A DNA stretch of 64,000 nt from JAZRZI01 sp045601325. GTDB taxonomy: Bacteria > Bacillota_I > Bacilli_A > RFN20 > CAG-826. The stretch lies in the NCBI GenBank assembly GCA_045601325.1, contig JAZRZI010000008.1, positions 28,579 through 92,578 of the forward strand, in the 5' to 3' direction. The position numbers and the translations under genes were made by a program. Below, in pieces: positions 9,125-17,978 of the stretch (its first letter is position 1; every line of letters begins with the position of its first letter). The notes beneath the pieces are model-generated. The model searched no databases, had not been told where the DNA came from, and was given only the letters and a program-made list of their open reading frames with translations.

Positions 9125-9902
9125 ATGAAATTTCTAAAAACTCAATTAGTTTTAAATTATATTTTTTTACTAGTTCGTACGCTTTATCAATGCGTTCATC
9201 AGGATTAAATATAAAACATGGATTATGAGCGTCTAAACCGATAATAACAGTGTTTCCAATTTCTCCAGCAATAGAGAAGAACTCTTCGGAAGGATATGTC
9301 CTTTGGCTATCTCTAAACCATCCTCCAACATTAATTTCTAATGGAGTGTTTGTTTCTTTAGCTTTGATGCATATTCTTCTAAACTGTTCTAATACATGTG
9401 GGGTAATATTTGTCGTCCAACAAATGAATAAATCAGGATGAGCGACATATGAAAATAAGCCAGTATCTAATCCTTGGCAAATAAAGTCTGTATATTGAGT
9501 CATTTCTTCTTCGAGAACTTCATCTCCTAATATGTAATGTCTTTGACCGGTTGGTACAAATACGTCATGTTGACCCAAAATAAAATATTCAATTCCTATT
9601 TCCTTTAGATGCTTATAATGTTCTTCACATCCAGGAAGATATAATGCTTCTAAACCTATATGAATCTCAATTTGATCTTTATATTTATCTTTTAACTCCT
9701 TAAGTGAAGAAATATAGCCTTTGACGTATTCAATTCCACCATTTCCATTGTTGTACCATTCAAATTCAGAAATTTCTTCGTGATCTGCAAAACCAAGCAC
9801 CTTAATGCCAGCTTTAATAGCAGCTAAAACATACTCTTCATCTTTTCCTTGAGCATGCATGCACCTATATGTATGTGTGTGGTAATTTGCTTTTATATAC
9901 AT
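9123..9902 (-). CDS. PHP-domain phosphatase, HisJ/histidinol-phosphatase-like
   Basis: 259 residues. The PHP metal-binding motif HTH is at residues 8-10, with FADHEE, a GLEALYLPG stretch, LGQHD, VAHPD and IGLDAHNP supplying further His and Asp ligands. The family hydrolyses phosphoesters with a trinuclear metal centre; HisJ-type members act on histidinol phosphate. No histidine gene is in view, so the substrate is open. Its ATG overlaps the stop of the SGNH gene (TAATG), indicating translational coupling. Confidence 0.82.
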   Translation of the reverse strand: MYIKANYHTHTYRCMHAQGKDEEYVLAAIKAGIKVLGFADHEEISEFEWYNNGNGGIEYVKGYISSLKELKDKYKDQIEIHIGLEALYLPGCEEHYKHLKEIGIEYFILGQHDVFVPTGQRHYILGDEVLEEEMTQYTDFICQGLDTGLFSYVAHPDLFICWTTNITPHVLEQFRRICIKAKETNTPLEINVGGWFRDSQRTYPSEEFFSIAGEIGNTVIIGLDAHNPCFIFNPDERIDKAYELVKKYNLKLIEFLEIS

Positions 9903-10528
9903 TAAATAACTTTCTTAAATTCCTTAAACCATTTATTTGCGATGACATCCGCACCAATTAGGTTGCTATGAACGCCATCATACAAAACATAAGTATTGCC
10001 GTATTTTGCTGCGGCTTTATCTAGCTCACTTTGCAATTTCACAAAGTGACAATTAAATTCTTTTGCTAATTTCTTTGCACCTTTTGCGTATTTGTACACT
10101 AAAGAAAAGAGTTCTAAATTGCCTTCTGTTGCAGGGCCTTTAATAAAGAAAGGTTCGCAAACCATAATCTTTGTGTTAGGAAGTTTCTCCTTAAGATTTT
10201 TTAATAACTCACGGTAATTAGATAAATACTTGCGATATGAATTTCCATTATTAATAACATGATGCCAAACATCATTAACACCAATCATGATGCTAAGAAC
10301 ATCAGGATTTTTAGCCACTACATCTGTCTCATATCTTTTTAATAGCTCAGTAGTTCTATCTCCACCACAACCAACATTAATTGTTTCAATACATTGAGAA
10401 TCATATTTCATTAACAATGTTGCTACTTGGAAAACATATCCATTCCCATAAGAAAATACTTTATCAACCTTTTCATCACGAGAGCGACACATATCTGTCA
10501 AAGAATCACCAAAAAATACAACTTTCAT
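9902..10528 (-). CDS. SGNH/GDSL-family hydrolase
   Basis: 208 residues. Block I GDSLTD is at residues 7-12, with Ser9 the nucleophile. Block II Gly is in VGCGGDR, block III is IGVND, and block V is YDGVHSN with the catalytic Asp and His. There is no signal peptide, so it is cytoplasmic. The family covers esterases and acetylhydrolases; next to a sugar-kinase-like gene a sugar deacetylase is plausible (inference). Confidence 0.88.
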   Translation of the reverse strand: MKVVFFGDSLTDMCRSRDEKVDKVFSYGNGYVFQVATLLMKYDSQCIETINVGCGGDRTTELLKRYETDVVAKNPDVLSIMIGVNDVWHHVINNGNSYRKYLSNYRELLKNLKEKLPNTKIMVCEPFFIKGPATEGNLELFSLVYKYAKGAKKLAKEFNCHFVKLQSELDKAAAKYGNTYVLYDGVHSNLIGADVIANKWFKEFKKVI

Positions 10529-10529
10529 A

Positions 10530-11567
10530 CTATTTCACCATTTCATGTAATTTGTCTAAATTATCAAATATATCCTTAGCTAATGTTAATTGAGTTCTGC
10601 ATCTAACTAAGTTATGTTCATCAAATTTTGTGTGGAAATAAACATCTCCATCAAGATAGTCTGTTAAGAATCTAATACCACATTCATATGTTAATAAGAA
10701 TGCACTATAAGGTAGCAATTCTAACTCTCTTGGGGATAAGACAGTTCTCATTTCGCTTAAATATGCATTTGCGTAATTTTTATATAACTCGTAATTAACT
10801 TTAAGTTTGGAAAGATCTCTACTATCTTCATTAGTGCCTGTGAACAAGCTTCTAAGAGCGTCGCCAAAGTCAAATAAATAACTACCAGGCATAATAGTAT
10901 CCAAATCGATAATACATCTAGCATCGTCTGTTTTAGCGTCAAATAATGCATTATTAATTTTAGGGTCATTATGGGTAATGCTTAGTGGAATGCTTCCATC
11001 TTGTAAACCAGACATAATCTTATCTATTTCTTTTTCATAAGATAACGCTAATTCAATTTCAGGCATACAAGTTGATTTACGTCCTTTAACATCCTTTGCA
11101 ATACTTGCTAATAAATCTCTAAATCTTTTTGGAGTATTGTGAAAATTAGGAATTACTTCGTAAAGTTTGCTTGCATCAAAATCTCTTAAGCATTTATGGA
11201 ATTTACCATATGCGACCGCATCTTTGATTAATGTTTCTGTGTCGGTAACTTCCTCCAAAGTAACAGAGTTTTCTACAAAGTCATATAAACGGAAGTATTT
11301 GTCACCTTCTTGATGATATAACTCATCTTTTAAAGTGCGAATAATCTTCAAAGATTCAATACCCTTCTTTTCCAAGTTAGAAGTGACATATTCAATGTTT
11401 GCCATTAATTCATCGACATTTTTAAATGCGACTGTATTAATTTGTTGAAGAATATATCTTCTTTTTGAAGTAACAACTAAATATGTTCTATTGATGTGAC
11501 CATTTCCATATGGTTCGCAAGATAAAACATCACCTTCGATTTTAAATTGTTTGATAATATTTGCCAT
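10530..11567 (-). CDS. Aminoglycoside-phosphotransferase-fold kinase, N-acetylhexosamine kinase-like
   Basis: 345 residues. The N-terminal GNGHINRTYLV loop binds nucleotide. ITHNDPKINNALF has the catalytic Asp of the Brenner motif, and CIIDLDTIMPG is the metal-binding DxD region. The GNGHIN start is characteristic of the NahK-like subgroup that phosphorylates N-acetylhexosamines at C1. It heads a leftward operon of three genes with the SGNH and PHP proteins, which fits use of a modified sugar. Confidence 0.75.
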   Translation of the reverse strand: MANIIKQFKIEGDVLSCEPYGNGHINRTYLVVTSKRRYILQQINTVAFKNVDELMANIEYVTSNLEKKGIESLKIIRTLKDELYHQEGDKYFRLYDFVENSVTLEEVTDTETLIKDAVAYGKFHKCLRDFDASKLYEVIPNFHNTPKRFRDLLASIAKDVKGRKSTCMPEIELALSYEKEIDKIMSGLQDGSIPLSITHNDPKINNALFDAKTDDARCIIDLDTIMPGSYLFDFGDALRSLFTGTNEDSRDLSKLKVNYELYKNYANAYLSEMRTVLSPRELELLPYSAFLLTYECGIRFLTDYLDGDVYFHTKFDEHNLVRCRTQLTLAKDIFDNLDKLHEMVK

Positions 11568-11638
11568 ATAATTCGTATTATTCAGTTAAGCCTAGTTTGA
11601 TGACTGAATAACTTTCTCCTTTCTAGGCTATAATCCCC

Positions 11639-12319
11639 TTAACTATGTAAGTTTTCAAATAAAATTAAATCTTCCTTCGTCGTAATTTTGAAATTCAATT
11701 TGGAGCCATTAACTAAATACACAGGAATATTCAGTTTGCTTACTAATTGAGCGTCGTCGCTTGCGTCGCTATCCTTAAACATTTCATGAGCTTTTTTAAT
11801 TACTCCTAATTTAAACGTTTGAGGTGTTTGAGCTTGATAAAGTTCTTTTCTACTGCAAGTATCCGTCAAAGTATTTGCATTTGCGCTTTTAATAATTGTA
11901 TCGGTTACAGGTATGACAGTTTCTACTGCGTCAAAAGTTTTACCAGCGATGATATTTTCATTGATAATCTCTTGAGATACATTCGCTCTTGCAGCGTCAT
12001 GAATTAATACCACATCATTATAATTAACCCCTAATGCTTCTAATGCACATAATCCATTATAAGATGATGCTTGTCTTGTATCTCCACCTACGAGAACGGC
12101 GTTAACCTTAGATAATCCAAATTCTTTCGCCCATTCTTTGACTTTTACTATGTAATCTCTCAAAGTCACCACAACAATCATGTCAATATTTTGGTTATTT
12201 TGAAAAGCCTCTAAAGTATAAATAAGAAGAGGTTTGTTATTTACTAATATGAATTGTTTGGGCGTGGATTCTTTCATTCTTGTTCCACTGCCAGAAGCTA
12301 AGACTAACGCGATATTCAT
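11639..12319 (-). CDS. ispD: 2-C-methyl-D-erythritol 4-phosphate cytidylyltransferase (IspD/TarI family)
   Basis: 226 residues from MNIALVLASG. The nucleotide-binding signature ASGSGTRM, then PKQF, VGGDTRQAS, and IHDAARA are those of IspD and the related TarI ribitol-phosphate cytidylyltransferase. It would join CTP to methylerythritol phosphate in isoprenoid synthesis, or to ribitol phosphate. No other MEP-pathway or teichoic-acid gene is near, so the two are not separable here. The open frame extends 34 codons upstream into the permease gene, but the family N-terminus begins at the chosen Met. Confidence 0.83.
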   Translation of the reverse strand: MNIALVLASGSGTRMKESTPKQFILVNNKPLLIYTLEAFQNNQNIDMIVVVTLRDYIVKVKEWAKEFGLSKVNAVLVGGDTRQASSYNGLCALEALGVNYNDVVLIHDAARANVSQEIINENIIAGKTFDAVETVIPVTDTIIKSANANTLTDTCSRKELYQAQTPQTFKLGVIKKAHEMFKDSDASDDAQLVSKLNIPVYLVNGSKLNFKITTKEDLILFENLHS

Positions 12320-12327
12320 ACTTTTAA

Positions 12328-13131
12328 TTATTTGATATCCCTTTTTATAAAAGTGATCGTTCCAAGAATCGCAAACACAATTGCCCATCCTAAAGGACAA
12401 ACAATAGAAGCGAGGAACCACGTTTGATTCATACCTCTACACATAGTAGATATAACTCCAAAACTAAATATAGGGTTTAGCCAACCTTGAATGCCGATAA
12501 CAAACTCTTCTTCTTGTTTGCCGATATTTTCAAGTGTTGGAATAATTGCGAGAAATAATAGAAACACGATTGGGACAATAACTAATGGCATCGAACCACC
12601 GATGTTTCTTGTAAGAGTGGCCATAAATATGGTGAAAGTAACAATAAAAACATATGTTGCTAGTGCCATAAGTGGGTATTGATATAGTAGACTAGGTACA
12701 AATTGTCCTAATGTTGTGGAACCATTCTTGTCAAAACCACCAATAATTGAAGCGACACCAACTGATAAACCAAAATAAATTGTCATCAAAGAGATGGTGA
12801 AAATTAAGCCTATCAATAATAAAGAAAAGTAGATAGAACTCTTTTTGTGACCCGCAATAATCTTATTTCTAATCGTGCCACAATTAAATTCACCAATAGT
12901 AAATACAATTAAATTAATAGGAACAGTTAATCCAAAGTTTTGAGTTGGAGACAAGCTGGAAATAAACATGTTTTGTCCATTACATACGGCGCCGACATTG
13001 TCTCCAAGCAAATCAATGCCAAAATACACTAAGTTCATAAACACTGCTAAAGCAACGCCGATGATTAATGTGATTCTAAAAGTCCAGTCTTTAAATAACT
13101 TATAGAGAGCAGATTTAATGATATTAGCCAT
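12328..13131 (-). CDS. ABC transporter permease
   Basis: 267 residues with six hydrophobic segments and the layout of ABC-2 type permeases: a first segment near residue 20, a soluble loop, then five more. It overlaps the 3' end of the ATPase gene by 8 bp, so the two are made together and should form one exporter. The substrate is unknown. Confidence 0.85.
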   Translation of the reverse strand: MANIIKSALYKLFKDWTFRITLIIGVALAVFMNLVYFGIDLLGDNVGAVCNGQNMFISSLSPTQNFGLTVPINLIVFTIGEFNCGTIRNKIIAGHKKSSIYFSLLLIGLIFTISLMTIYFGLSVGVASIIGGFDKNGSTTLGQFVPSLLYQYPLMALATYVFIVTFTIFMATLTRNIGGSMPLVIVPIVFLLFLAIIPTLENIGKQEEEFVIGIQGWLNPIFSFGVISTMCRGMNQTWFLASIVCPLGWAIVFAILGTITFIKRDIK

Positions 13132-14035
13132 TATTACTACCTCCTATAAGATTAAGATAATAATCTTCAACATTTCCTTCACGGGTGCGAATGTCTAAAA
13201 CATCGAGACCGACTTTATGAAGTCTTTCTAGTAATTCTAAAGGAGTGACATCGTCAAAAACTCGAATATATGTCACATAGTTCTTATAATCTTTAAAACC
13301 TGCCTTTGCTAAAGCTACTTCAACTTCAGATAAATCTTGATGTTTAATGTCGATTGCTTTAATACAATCTTTTACTAAATCATCAGCAGATATTTCTTTT
13401 AATAATTTACCTTTTTGGATGAAACCATAATGAGTTGCAACCTTTTCAAGTTCAGAAAGGATGTGAGAAGAAATTAAGAAAGTAATCCCTTGTTGATTTA
13501 AAGAGGTTATAAGATTTCTTAATTCCGCAATACCAGCAGGATCTAAACCATTCATAGGTTCATCAAGAAGCATAAGTTTAGGTTTATTTAAAAGCAAAAC
13601 CGCGATACCTAAACGTTGTCTCATACCTAAAGAAAAGTTTTTAACTTTCTTTTTGCCAGTATCTGCTAGCTCAACATCTTTTAATACCTTATCAATAATT
13701 GAGAAATCCTTAACACCATAATACATACAAGCGAATTTTAGATTTTCTTTAGCGGTCATTGTAGGCACCAAAGAAGGAGCTTCAATAATGGCGGAAATGT
13801 TATTTCTAACTTTATATATTTTTGAATCTTTTGCATTAACATTAAACAAAGCATAAGTTCCATCATTAGGAATTGCTAAACCCATAAGCAAACGCATAAT
13901 GGTTGTTTTACCACTACCATTTTCTCCAACAAATCCATATACAGAACCGAGTGGGACATGCATATTTACTTTGTTAACAGCTACATTGGTACTATATTTT
14001 TTAGTAAGGTTATTTGTTACAATTGCGTATTCCAT
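13124..14035 (-). CDS. ABC transporter ATP-binding protein
   Basis: 303 residues from MEYAIV. Walker A GENGSGKT is at 37-44, the signature is SLGMRQR, Walker B is LMLLDEP, and the switch His lies in ISSHIL. It most resembles the bacitracin/lantibiotic-type exporters. The start is set by a strong AGGAGG ribosome site 8 nt upstream; the longer frame adds an isoleucine-rich stretch that is really the AT-rich promoter. Confidence 0.92.
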   Translation of the reverse strand: MEYAIVTNNLTKKYSTNVAVNKVNMHVPLGSVYGFVGENGSGKTTIMRLLMGLAIPNDGTYALFNVNAKDSKIYKVRNNISAIIEAPSLVPTMTAKENLKFACMYYGVKDFSIIDKVLKDVELADTGKKKVKNFSLGMRQRLGIAVLLLNKPKLMLLDEPMNGLDPAGIAELRNLITSLNQQGITFLISSHILSELEKVATHYGFIQKGKLLKEISADDLVKDCIKAIDIKHQDLSEVEVALAKAGFKDYKNYVTYIRVFDDVTPLELLERLHKVGLDVLDIRTREGNVEDYYLNLIGGSNNG

Positions 14036-14140
14036 AAATATCCTCCTTTTAATAATTATAATAATTATTATTTTAAAAATAAAGGTGCGAGAGATTAAAA
14101 AAAGTTCCAACACGCAAGTATTGAAACTTATTTTTTAAAG

Positions 14141-14232
14141 TGGCGGAGTAAGAGAGACTCGAACTCTCGCACCAGTTAACCCGATCTACGTCCTTAGCAG
14201 GGACGCCCCTTCACCAACTTGGGTATTACTCC
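14141..14232 (-). tRNA. tRNA-Ser (anticodon GCT)
   Basis: 92 nt class II tRNA with a long variable arm. The acceptor GGAGTAA pairs with TTACTCC. The anticodon stem CGTCC/GGACG encloses CTGCTAA (anticodon GCT), and CCA is encoded. Confidence 0.96.
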
Positions 14233-14282
14233 AACGGACGCTCATTATAATAACATAACAAGCGTAAATATAGAAATTATTT

Positions 14283-15719
14283 TTAATATGCCTTAGCAAA
14301 TAAAACAACTTTTGTAGCTTTTTTGCCACATACTGGACAGGTGACATCAAAAGAAATTTGATTGAATGGAATGCATCTAGCAGTAGCGTTAGTCAATTCC
14401 TTAATCTTATCTTCACATTCTTGATCGCCACACCACATCATCTTAGCGTAGCCACCTTTTTCTAATGCAGCATTTAATTCTTCTAAGTTATGAATTTCTG
14501 TGACGTGATCTAATAAATATCTATATGCCTTTTCATACATTGCTTTGTGAATTTGTGGGATTAATTCATTAATCTTATCCACCATTTCTTCTTTTTTAAC
14601 AGTAATTTTTTCACCATTGTAACGTGTAGCAATAGTGACGTTTCCTGCTTCGATATCTCTAGGGCCAATTTCAATTCTTAATGGAACGCCTTTCATTTCA
14701 TATTCAGCAAACTTCCAACCAGGAGATTTATCAGATTCATCTAATTTAACTCTTAAGCCAGCATCTTTAATCATCTTAGCTAATTCTCTAGCAGCAGGAA
14801 TAACACCTGGTTTTTGTGCCGCTACAGGAATAACAACAGCTTGGATAGGTGCGACATATGGAGGTAAGGATAAACCATTATCGTCGCCGTGAACCATAAT
14901 GATAGCGCCGAGTAATCTAGTAGAAACACCCCAAGATGTTTGATGTGGATGTGCTAATTTTCCATCTCTTCCTTGGAAGGTGACACCAAAGGCTTCCGAG
15001 AAGCCAGTACCAAAATAGTGAGTTGTGCCAGATTGTAAACCTTTTCCGTCAGGCATTAAAGCTTCAATAGAATAAGTTTCCATTGCCCCAGCAAATTTTT
15101 CTTTTTCAGTTTTTCTACCTTTAACGAAAGGAATAGCAAGTAAATCTCTGCCACAATCGTCATAGATTTCTAACATTCTTAAAGCTTCTGTTCTAGCTTC
15201 TTCTTCAGTTTCGTGCATTGTGTGGCCTTCTTGCCATAAGAATTCAGCACCTCTTAAGAATGGACGAGTTGTCTTTTCCCATCTCACCACAGAACACCAT
15301 TGGTTATAAAGTTTTGGTAAATCTCTATATGAAGAAATGATTTTTGCGTAATGTTCGGTGAATAATGTTTCACTCGTTGGACGGATAATAAGTGGGTCTT
15401 CAATAGGAGCGCCACCACCAATATTTGCCACTAAGCATTCAGGTGCAAAGCCTTCAACGTGGTCCTTTTCTTTTTGAAGCAAAGATTCAGGAATAACAGT
15501 TGGCATGTAAACATTTTCATGACCAGTTTCTTTAAATTTCTTGTTCAAATATTCTTGAATTTGTTCCCAAATGGCATAACCATAAGGTCTATAAATGATA
15601 AAGCCTTTAACAGAACTATAATCCATTAATTCAGCTTTTTTACAGACGTCAGTATACCATTGTGCAAAGTCATCTTCTTGACGTGTAATGGAATCATTTT
15701 TAATTTGATTATTTCCCAT
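14283..15719 (-). CDS. proS: Prolyl-tRNA synthetase, short archaeal/eukaryotic-like type
   Basis: 478 residues, the length of the ProS type without the bacterial editing insert. Class II motifs are present: RPTSETLFTEHYAKI and VRWEKTTRPFLRGAEFLWQ (motif 2), and the C-terminal zinc-site region has MWCGDQECEDKI and CPVCGKK before a terminal tyrosine, typical of this type. It charges tRNA-Pro. It follows the degenerate GGDEF-EAL gene by 2 bp with a GGAG ribosome site. Confidence 0.96.
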   Translation of the reverse strand: MGNNQIKNDSITRQEDDFAQWYTDVCKKAELMDYSSVKGFIIYRPYGYAIWEQIQEYLNKKFKETGHENVYMPTVIPESLLQKEKDHVEGFAPECLVANIGGGAPIEDPLIIRPTSETLFTEHYAKIISSYRDLPKLYNQWCSVVRWEKTTRPFLRGAEFLWQEGHTMHETEEEARTEALRMLEIYDDCGRDLLAIPFVKGRKTEKEKFAGAMETYSIEALMPDGKGLQSGTTHYFGTGFSEAFGVTFQGRDGKLAHPHQTSWGVSTRLLGAIIMVHGDDNGLSLPPYVAPIQAVVIPVAAQKPGVIPAARELAKMIKDAGLRVKLDESDKSPGWKFAEYEMKGVPLRIEIGPRDIEAGNVTIATRYNGEKITVKKEEMVDKINELIPQIHKAMYEKAYRYLLDHVTEIHNLEELNAALEKGGYAKMMWCGDQECEDKIKELTNATARCIPFNQISFDVTCPVCGKKATKVVLFAKAY

Positions 15720-15721
15720 AT

Positions 15722-17470
15722 TTATACTCTCCTTGACGCGACAATCGCGATATCGTTTAATTCTTTCATTCTCTTTTCGCTAATAGGCATAACCATTTCG
15801 CTGCTAGGTCCATTAGTATCACTAGACACTAAGTTAATACCAGATTGGATAATGATATCCACGAAATGTCTAGTCGGTATGTCGGTAACAATAATCGGTT
15901 TATTGTATCTTTGTAAGCTAGCAATAATGCTGTAATAAGAATGGGTAATAGAATTCATTCTTTCTTTAGTCTTAATATTTACTGCTTTGACCACAAAGTA
16001 ATCAAACTCATTATTTATTTTACTGTCCAATAATAATGTTTTGTCGCTTATAGAAAGCGCCAAACCATAACCAAGATTATGCAACTCTTTTAATTTATTT
16101 ACAACCAAATCTATCTCAGAAGCGTTATCGCAAACTTCCTGTTCATCAAATAAGAGGATTAAATCAATCTTATTGACAGTTTGAATTTGTGATAATACAT
16201 TAGCGATATGGTCGGTAGCAAACATACTTGCTTCCACAAACAAAGATGCTCCATTTGTTCTATCGCTAGCACTGAATACAGGGACAATTTGACGTTCAAT
16301 ATAGTCCAGTAATTCTCTGCTTCTTCCATATTTAGAAGAGTATTTCATAATTTCATTGAAGTTATTAAAAATAACTTTTGAACCATTAACATATGAGAAA
16401 TATCCTAAAATACGTTTATTAAAGCAATCAACGATAGGTCTATATGTAATAGAAAGGTGTCCACCTTCTAAAATAGCATCGATATTTTGAATGTAATTTT
16501 CACTTTGAAGTACGACTCTAGATGATTTATCAAATAGGAAGTAATCGCAATCAGTCAATTGTTGAGCATGAATGCTAACTTGTTCTGCTTTTTCTAATAA
16601 ACTATTAAAATCATGGTAATATTGAGCGTTTTGGACAATGCCAACACCAAAGTGAATAGAGCTACCATTGGAATCTTTTCTAAGTTCTTTCTTAATAGCA
16701 TCCACTATCGAAATAGCTAATTGAACAGCTTCATCACTGGATGCAATTTGCATATCAAATAAAACGAGTTCATTAGTGTTAACCTCAAGAATCTTTCTAT
16801 TTGCTCTTTTATGAGTGGCGAAAGAACAAATTGTGTATTTTAAACGAGTGTATAAATATTGTTCGGCAACATCGGTGACTGTAACTCTATTTCCTAAATA
16901 GGAAAAACGAATTGCAAATGTATATCCTTTTATGGACTTCATGGTGTCAAATTCGGATGAAATATCACTTCTTGAAACAATACCCATATCGGATTTATTA
17001 GTTTTCTTTTTAGTTTCATAGTTTGAAATAGATGCTATGTGTTCACTTTGAAGAATAATCTTTCCGGTAAGCTTATCGTAGTTAACTACTTTTAATAAAG
17101 TACGCGTAGAATTCTTTCTGTTGTCATTTAAAACGTCAATTTCAAGGAAAGGAGAAACTTCGTTATTAGAAATCTTATCAACCCATTCCTTAAGTTTTGT
17201 AACTTGAGATTCCACTGCTAAAGCGTAGAAGGAAGTTAAAGACATAGTTTGTTTGTTAGCTAGATCAGACAAGCTAAAAGTAGTAACTGAATTTTCTCGT
17301 TTATCAATGATGAAAATAGAATAACTTCTATTCTTAACAGAAACACTTTTGTTTTTTCTTCTTTCTAAACCACTACCAACACCAAAAGATACAATCATTC
17401 CGAGTATGAAAAGAACCACCAATAAGGTAACAATAGCTAGGGTAAGAAATACAGGGTTAGTAAAATCCAT
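15722..17470 (-). CDS. Membrane-anchored degenerate GGDEF-EAL-like protein
   Basis: 582 residues with one N-terminal membrane segment (about 8-30). The middle has DKLTG and a later FGVGIVQNA stretch, as in GGDEF domains, but no GGDEF active-site motif (the equivalent strand region reads VNTNELVLF). The C-terminal 250 residues look like an EAL barrel, with SITYRPIVD at its start and YNKPIIVTDIP near its end, but lack the EAL triad and metal ligands. It may bind a nucleotide as a receptor, or have lost this role. First gene of an operon with proS. Confidence 0.62.
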   Translation of the reverse strand: MDFTNPVFLTLAIVTLLVVLFILGMIVSFGVGSGLERRKNKSVSVKNRSYSIFIIDKRENSVTTFSLSDLANKQTMSLTSFYALAVESQVTKLKEWVDKISNNEVSPFLEIDVLNDNRKNSTRTLLKVVNYDKLTGKIILQSEHIASISNYETKKKTNKSDMGIVSRSDISSEFDTMKSIKGYTFAIRFSYLGNRVTVTDVAEQYLYTRLKYTICSFATHKRANRKILEVNTNELVLFDMQIASSDEAVQLAISIVDAIKKELRKDSNGSSIHFGVGIVQNAQYYHDFNSLLEKAEQVSIHAQQLTDCDYFLFDKSSRVVLQSENYIQNIDAILEGGHLSITYRPIVDCFNKRILGYFSYVNGSKVIFNNFNEIMKYSSKYGRSRELLDYIERQIVPVFSASDRTNGASLFVEASMFATDHIANVLSQIQTVNKIDLILLFDEQEVCDNASEIDLVVNKLKELHNLGYGLALSISDKTLLLDSKINNEFDYFVVKAVNIKTKERMNSITHSYYSIIASLQRYNKPIIVTDIPTRHFVDIIIQSGINLVSSDTNGPSSEMVMPISEKRMKELNDIAIVASRRV

Positions 17471-17555
17471 ACCTCGATATTATAAATTATTCAAATAAAT
17501 TTGACTATAAAAAGTCTAATTTACAATTTAATTGTCTATAAAAATATAGGAGTCG

Positions 17556-17564
17556 TGGTATAAT
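17556..17564 (+). promoter_or_regulatory. Extended -10 promoter of tRNA-Ser(CGA)
   Basis: TGG followed by TATAAT (17559-17564), an extended -10 element, 12 nt before the tRNA. I see no good -35 box at normal spacing. Confidence 0.6.
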
Positions 17565-17576
17565 ACTTAAGGTTTT

Positions 17577-17669
17577 GGAGAAGTACCCAAGTGGTTGAAG
17601 GGGGCAGTTTCGAAAACTGCTAGGGGGCAATTGAGTCTCGCATGGGTCCGAATCCCATCCTCTCCGCCA
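17577..17669 (+). tRNA. tRNA-Ser (anticodon CGA)
   Basis: 93 nt with a long variable arm. The anticodon stem GCAGT/ACTGC encloses TTCGAAA (anticodon CGA), and CCA is encoded. The acceptor stem has one A-C mismatch at pair 6. Confidence 0.95.
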
Positions 17670-17677
17670 ATTTTTTA

Positions 17678-17705
17678 TTGTTATATTTTAAAAAAATATG
17701 ATAAT
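17678..17705 (+). promoter_or_regulatory. Promoter of the tyrS T-box transcript
   Basis: TTGTTA (17678-17683) and GATAAT (17700-17705) are separated by 16 bp. The transcript would begin near 17712, just before the T-box stem I. Confidence 0.55.
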
Positions 17706-17711
17706 CTAATT

Positions 17712-17960
17712 TAGTAAAGCTACGAAGGAAACAAGTACACTATTCCTCTGCTAGATAGAGATGACTCGGTTGGTGAAAGAGTTATAGCAAGAATTTGTGG
17801 AATACATTCTGGAGCTGCTTCCTGAAATTAAGTAGGGATAGACGGGTTAGCCCGATATAGCTAGATGTGCACTGCACACACTAAGGAATAACTCGTGAGG
17901 GTTATTTAAAATGAGGTGGTAACACGATACATTCGTCCTCTGTAAAGAGGACTTTTTATA
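17712..17960 (+). promoter_or_regulatory. T-box riboswitch controlling tyrS
   Basis: The leader has the T-box family landmarks: CGGTTGGTGAAAGAG in distal stem I, then GGAATACATTCTGGAGC with the specifier codon TAC (tyrosine) at 17803-17805, and the T-box sequence GAGGTGGTAACACG at 17913-17926. The terminator GTCCTC (17935-17940) / GAGGAC (17947-17952) plus T run follows. Uncharged tRNA-Tyr would stabilise the antiterminator and allow tyrS transcription. The tyrosine specifier agrees with the gene behind it. Confidence 0.93.
17935..17957 (+). terminator. T-box attenuator terminator
   Basis: Stem GTCCTC/GAGGAC with loop TGTAAA and five T after it. It competes with the T-box antiterminator. Confidence 0.85.
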
Positions 17961-17978
17961 TTTTTAGGAGGGAAAAAT

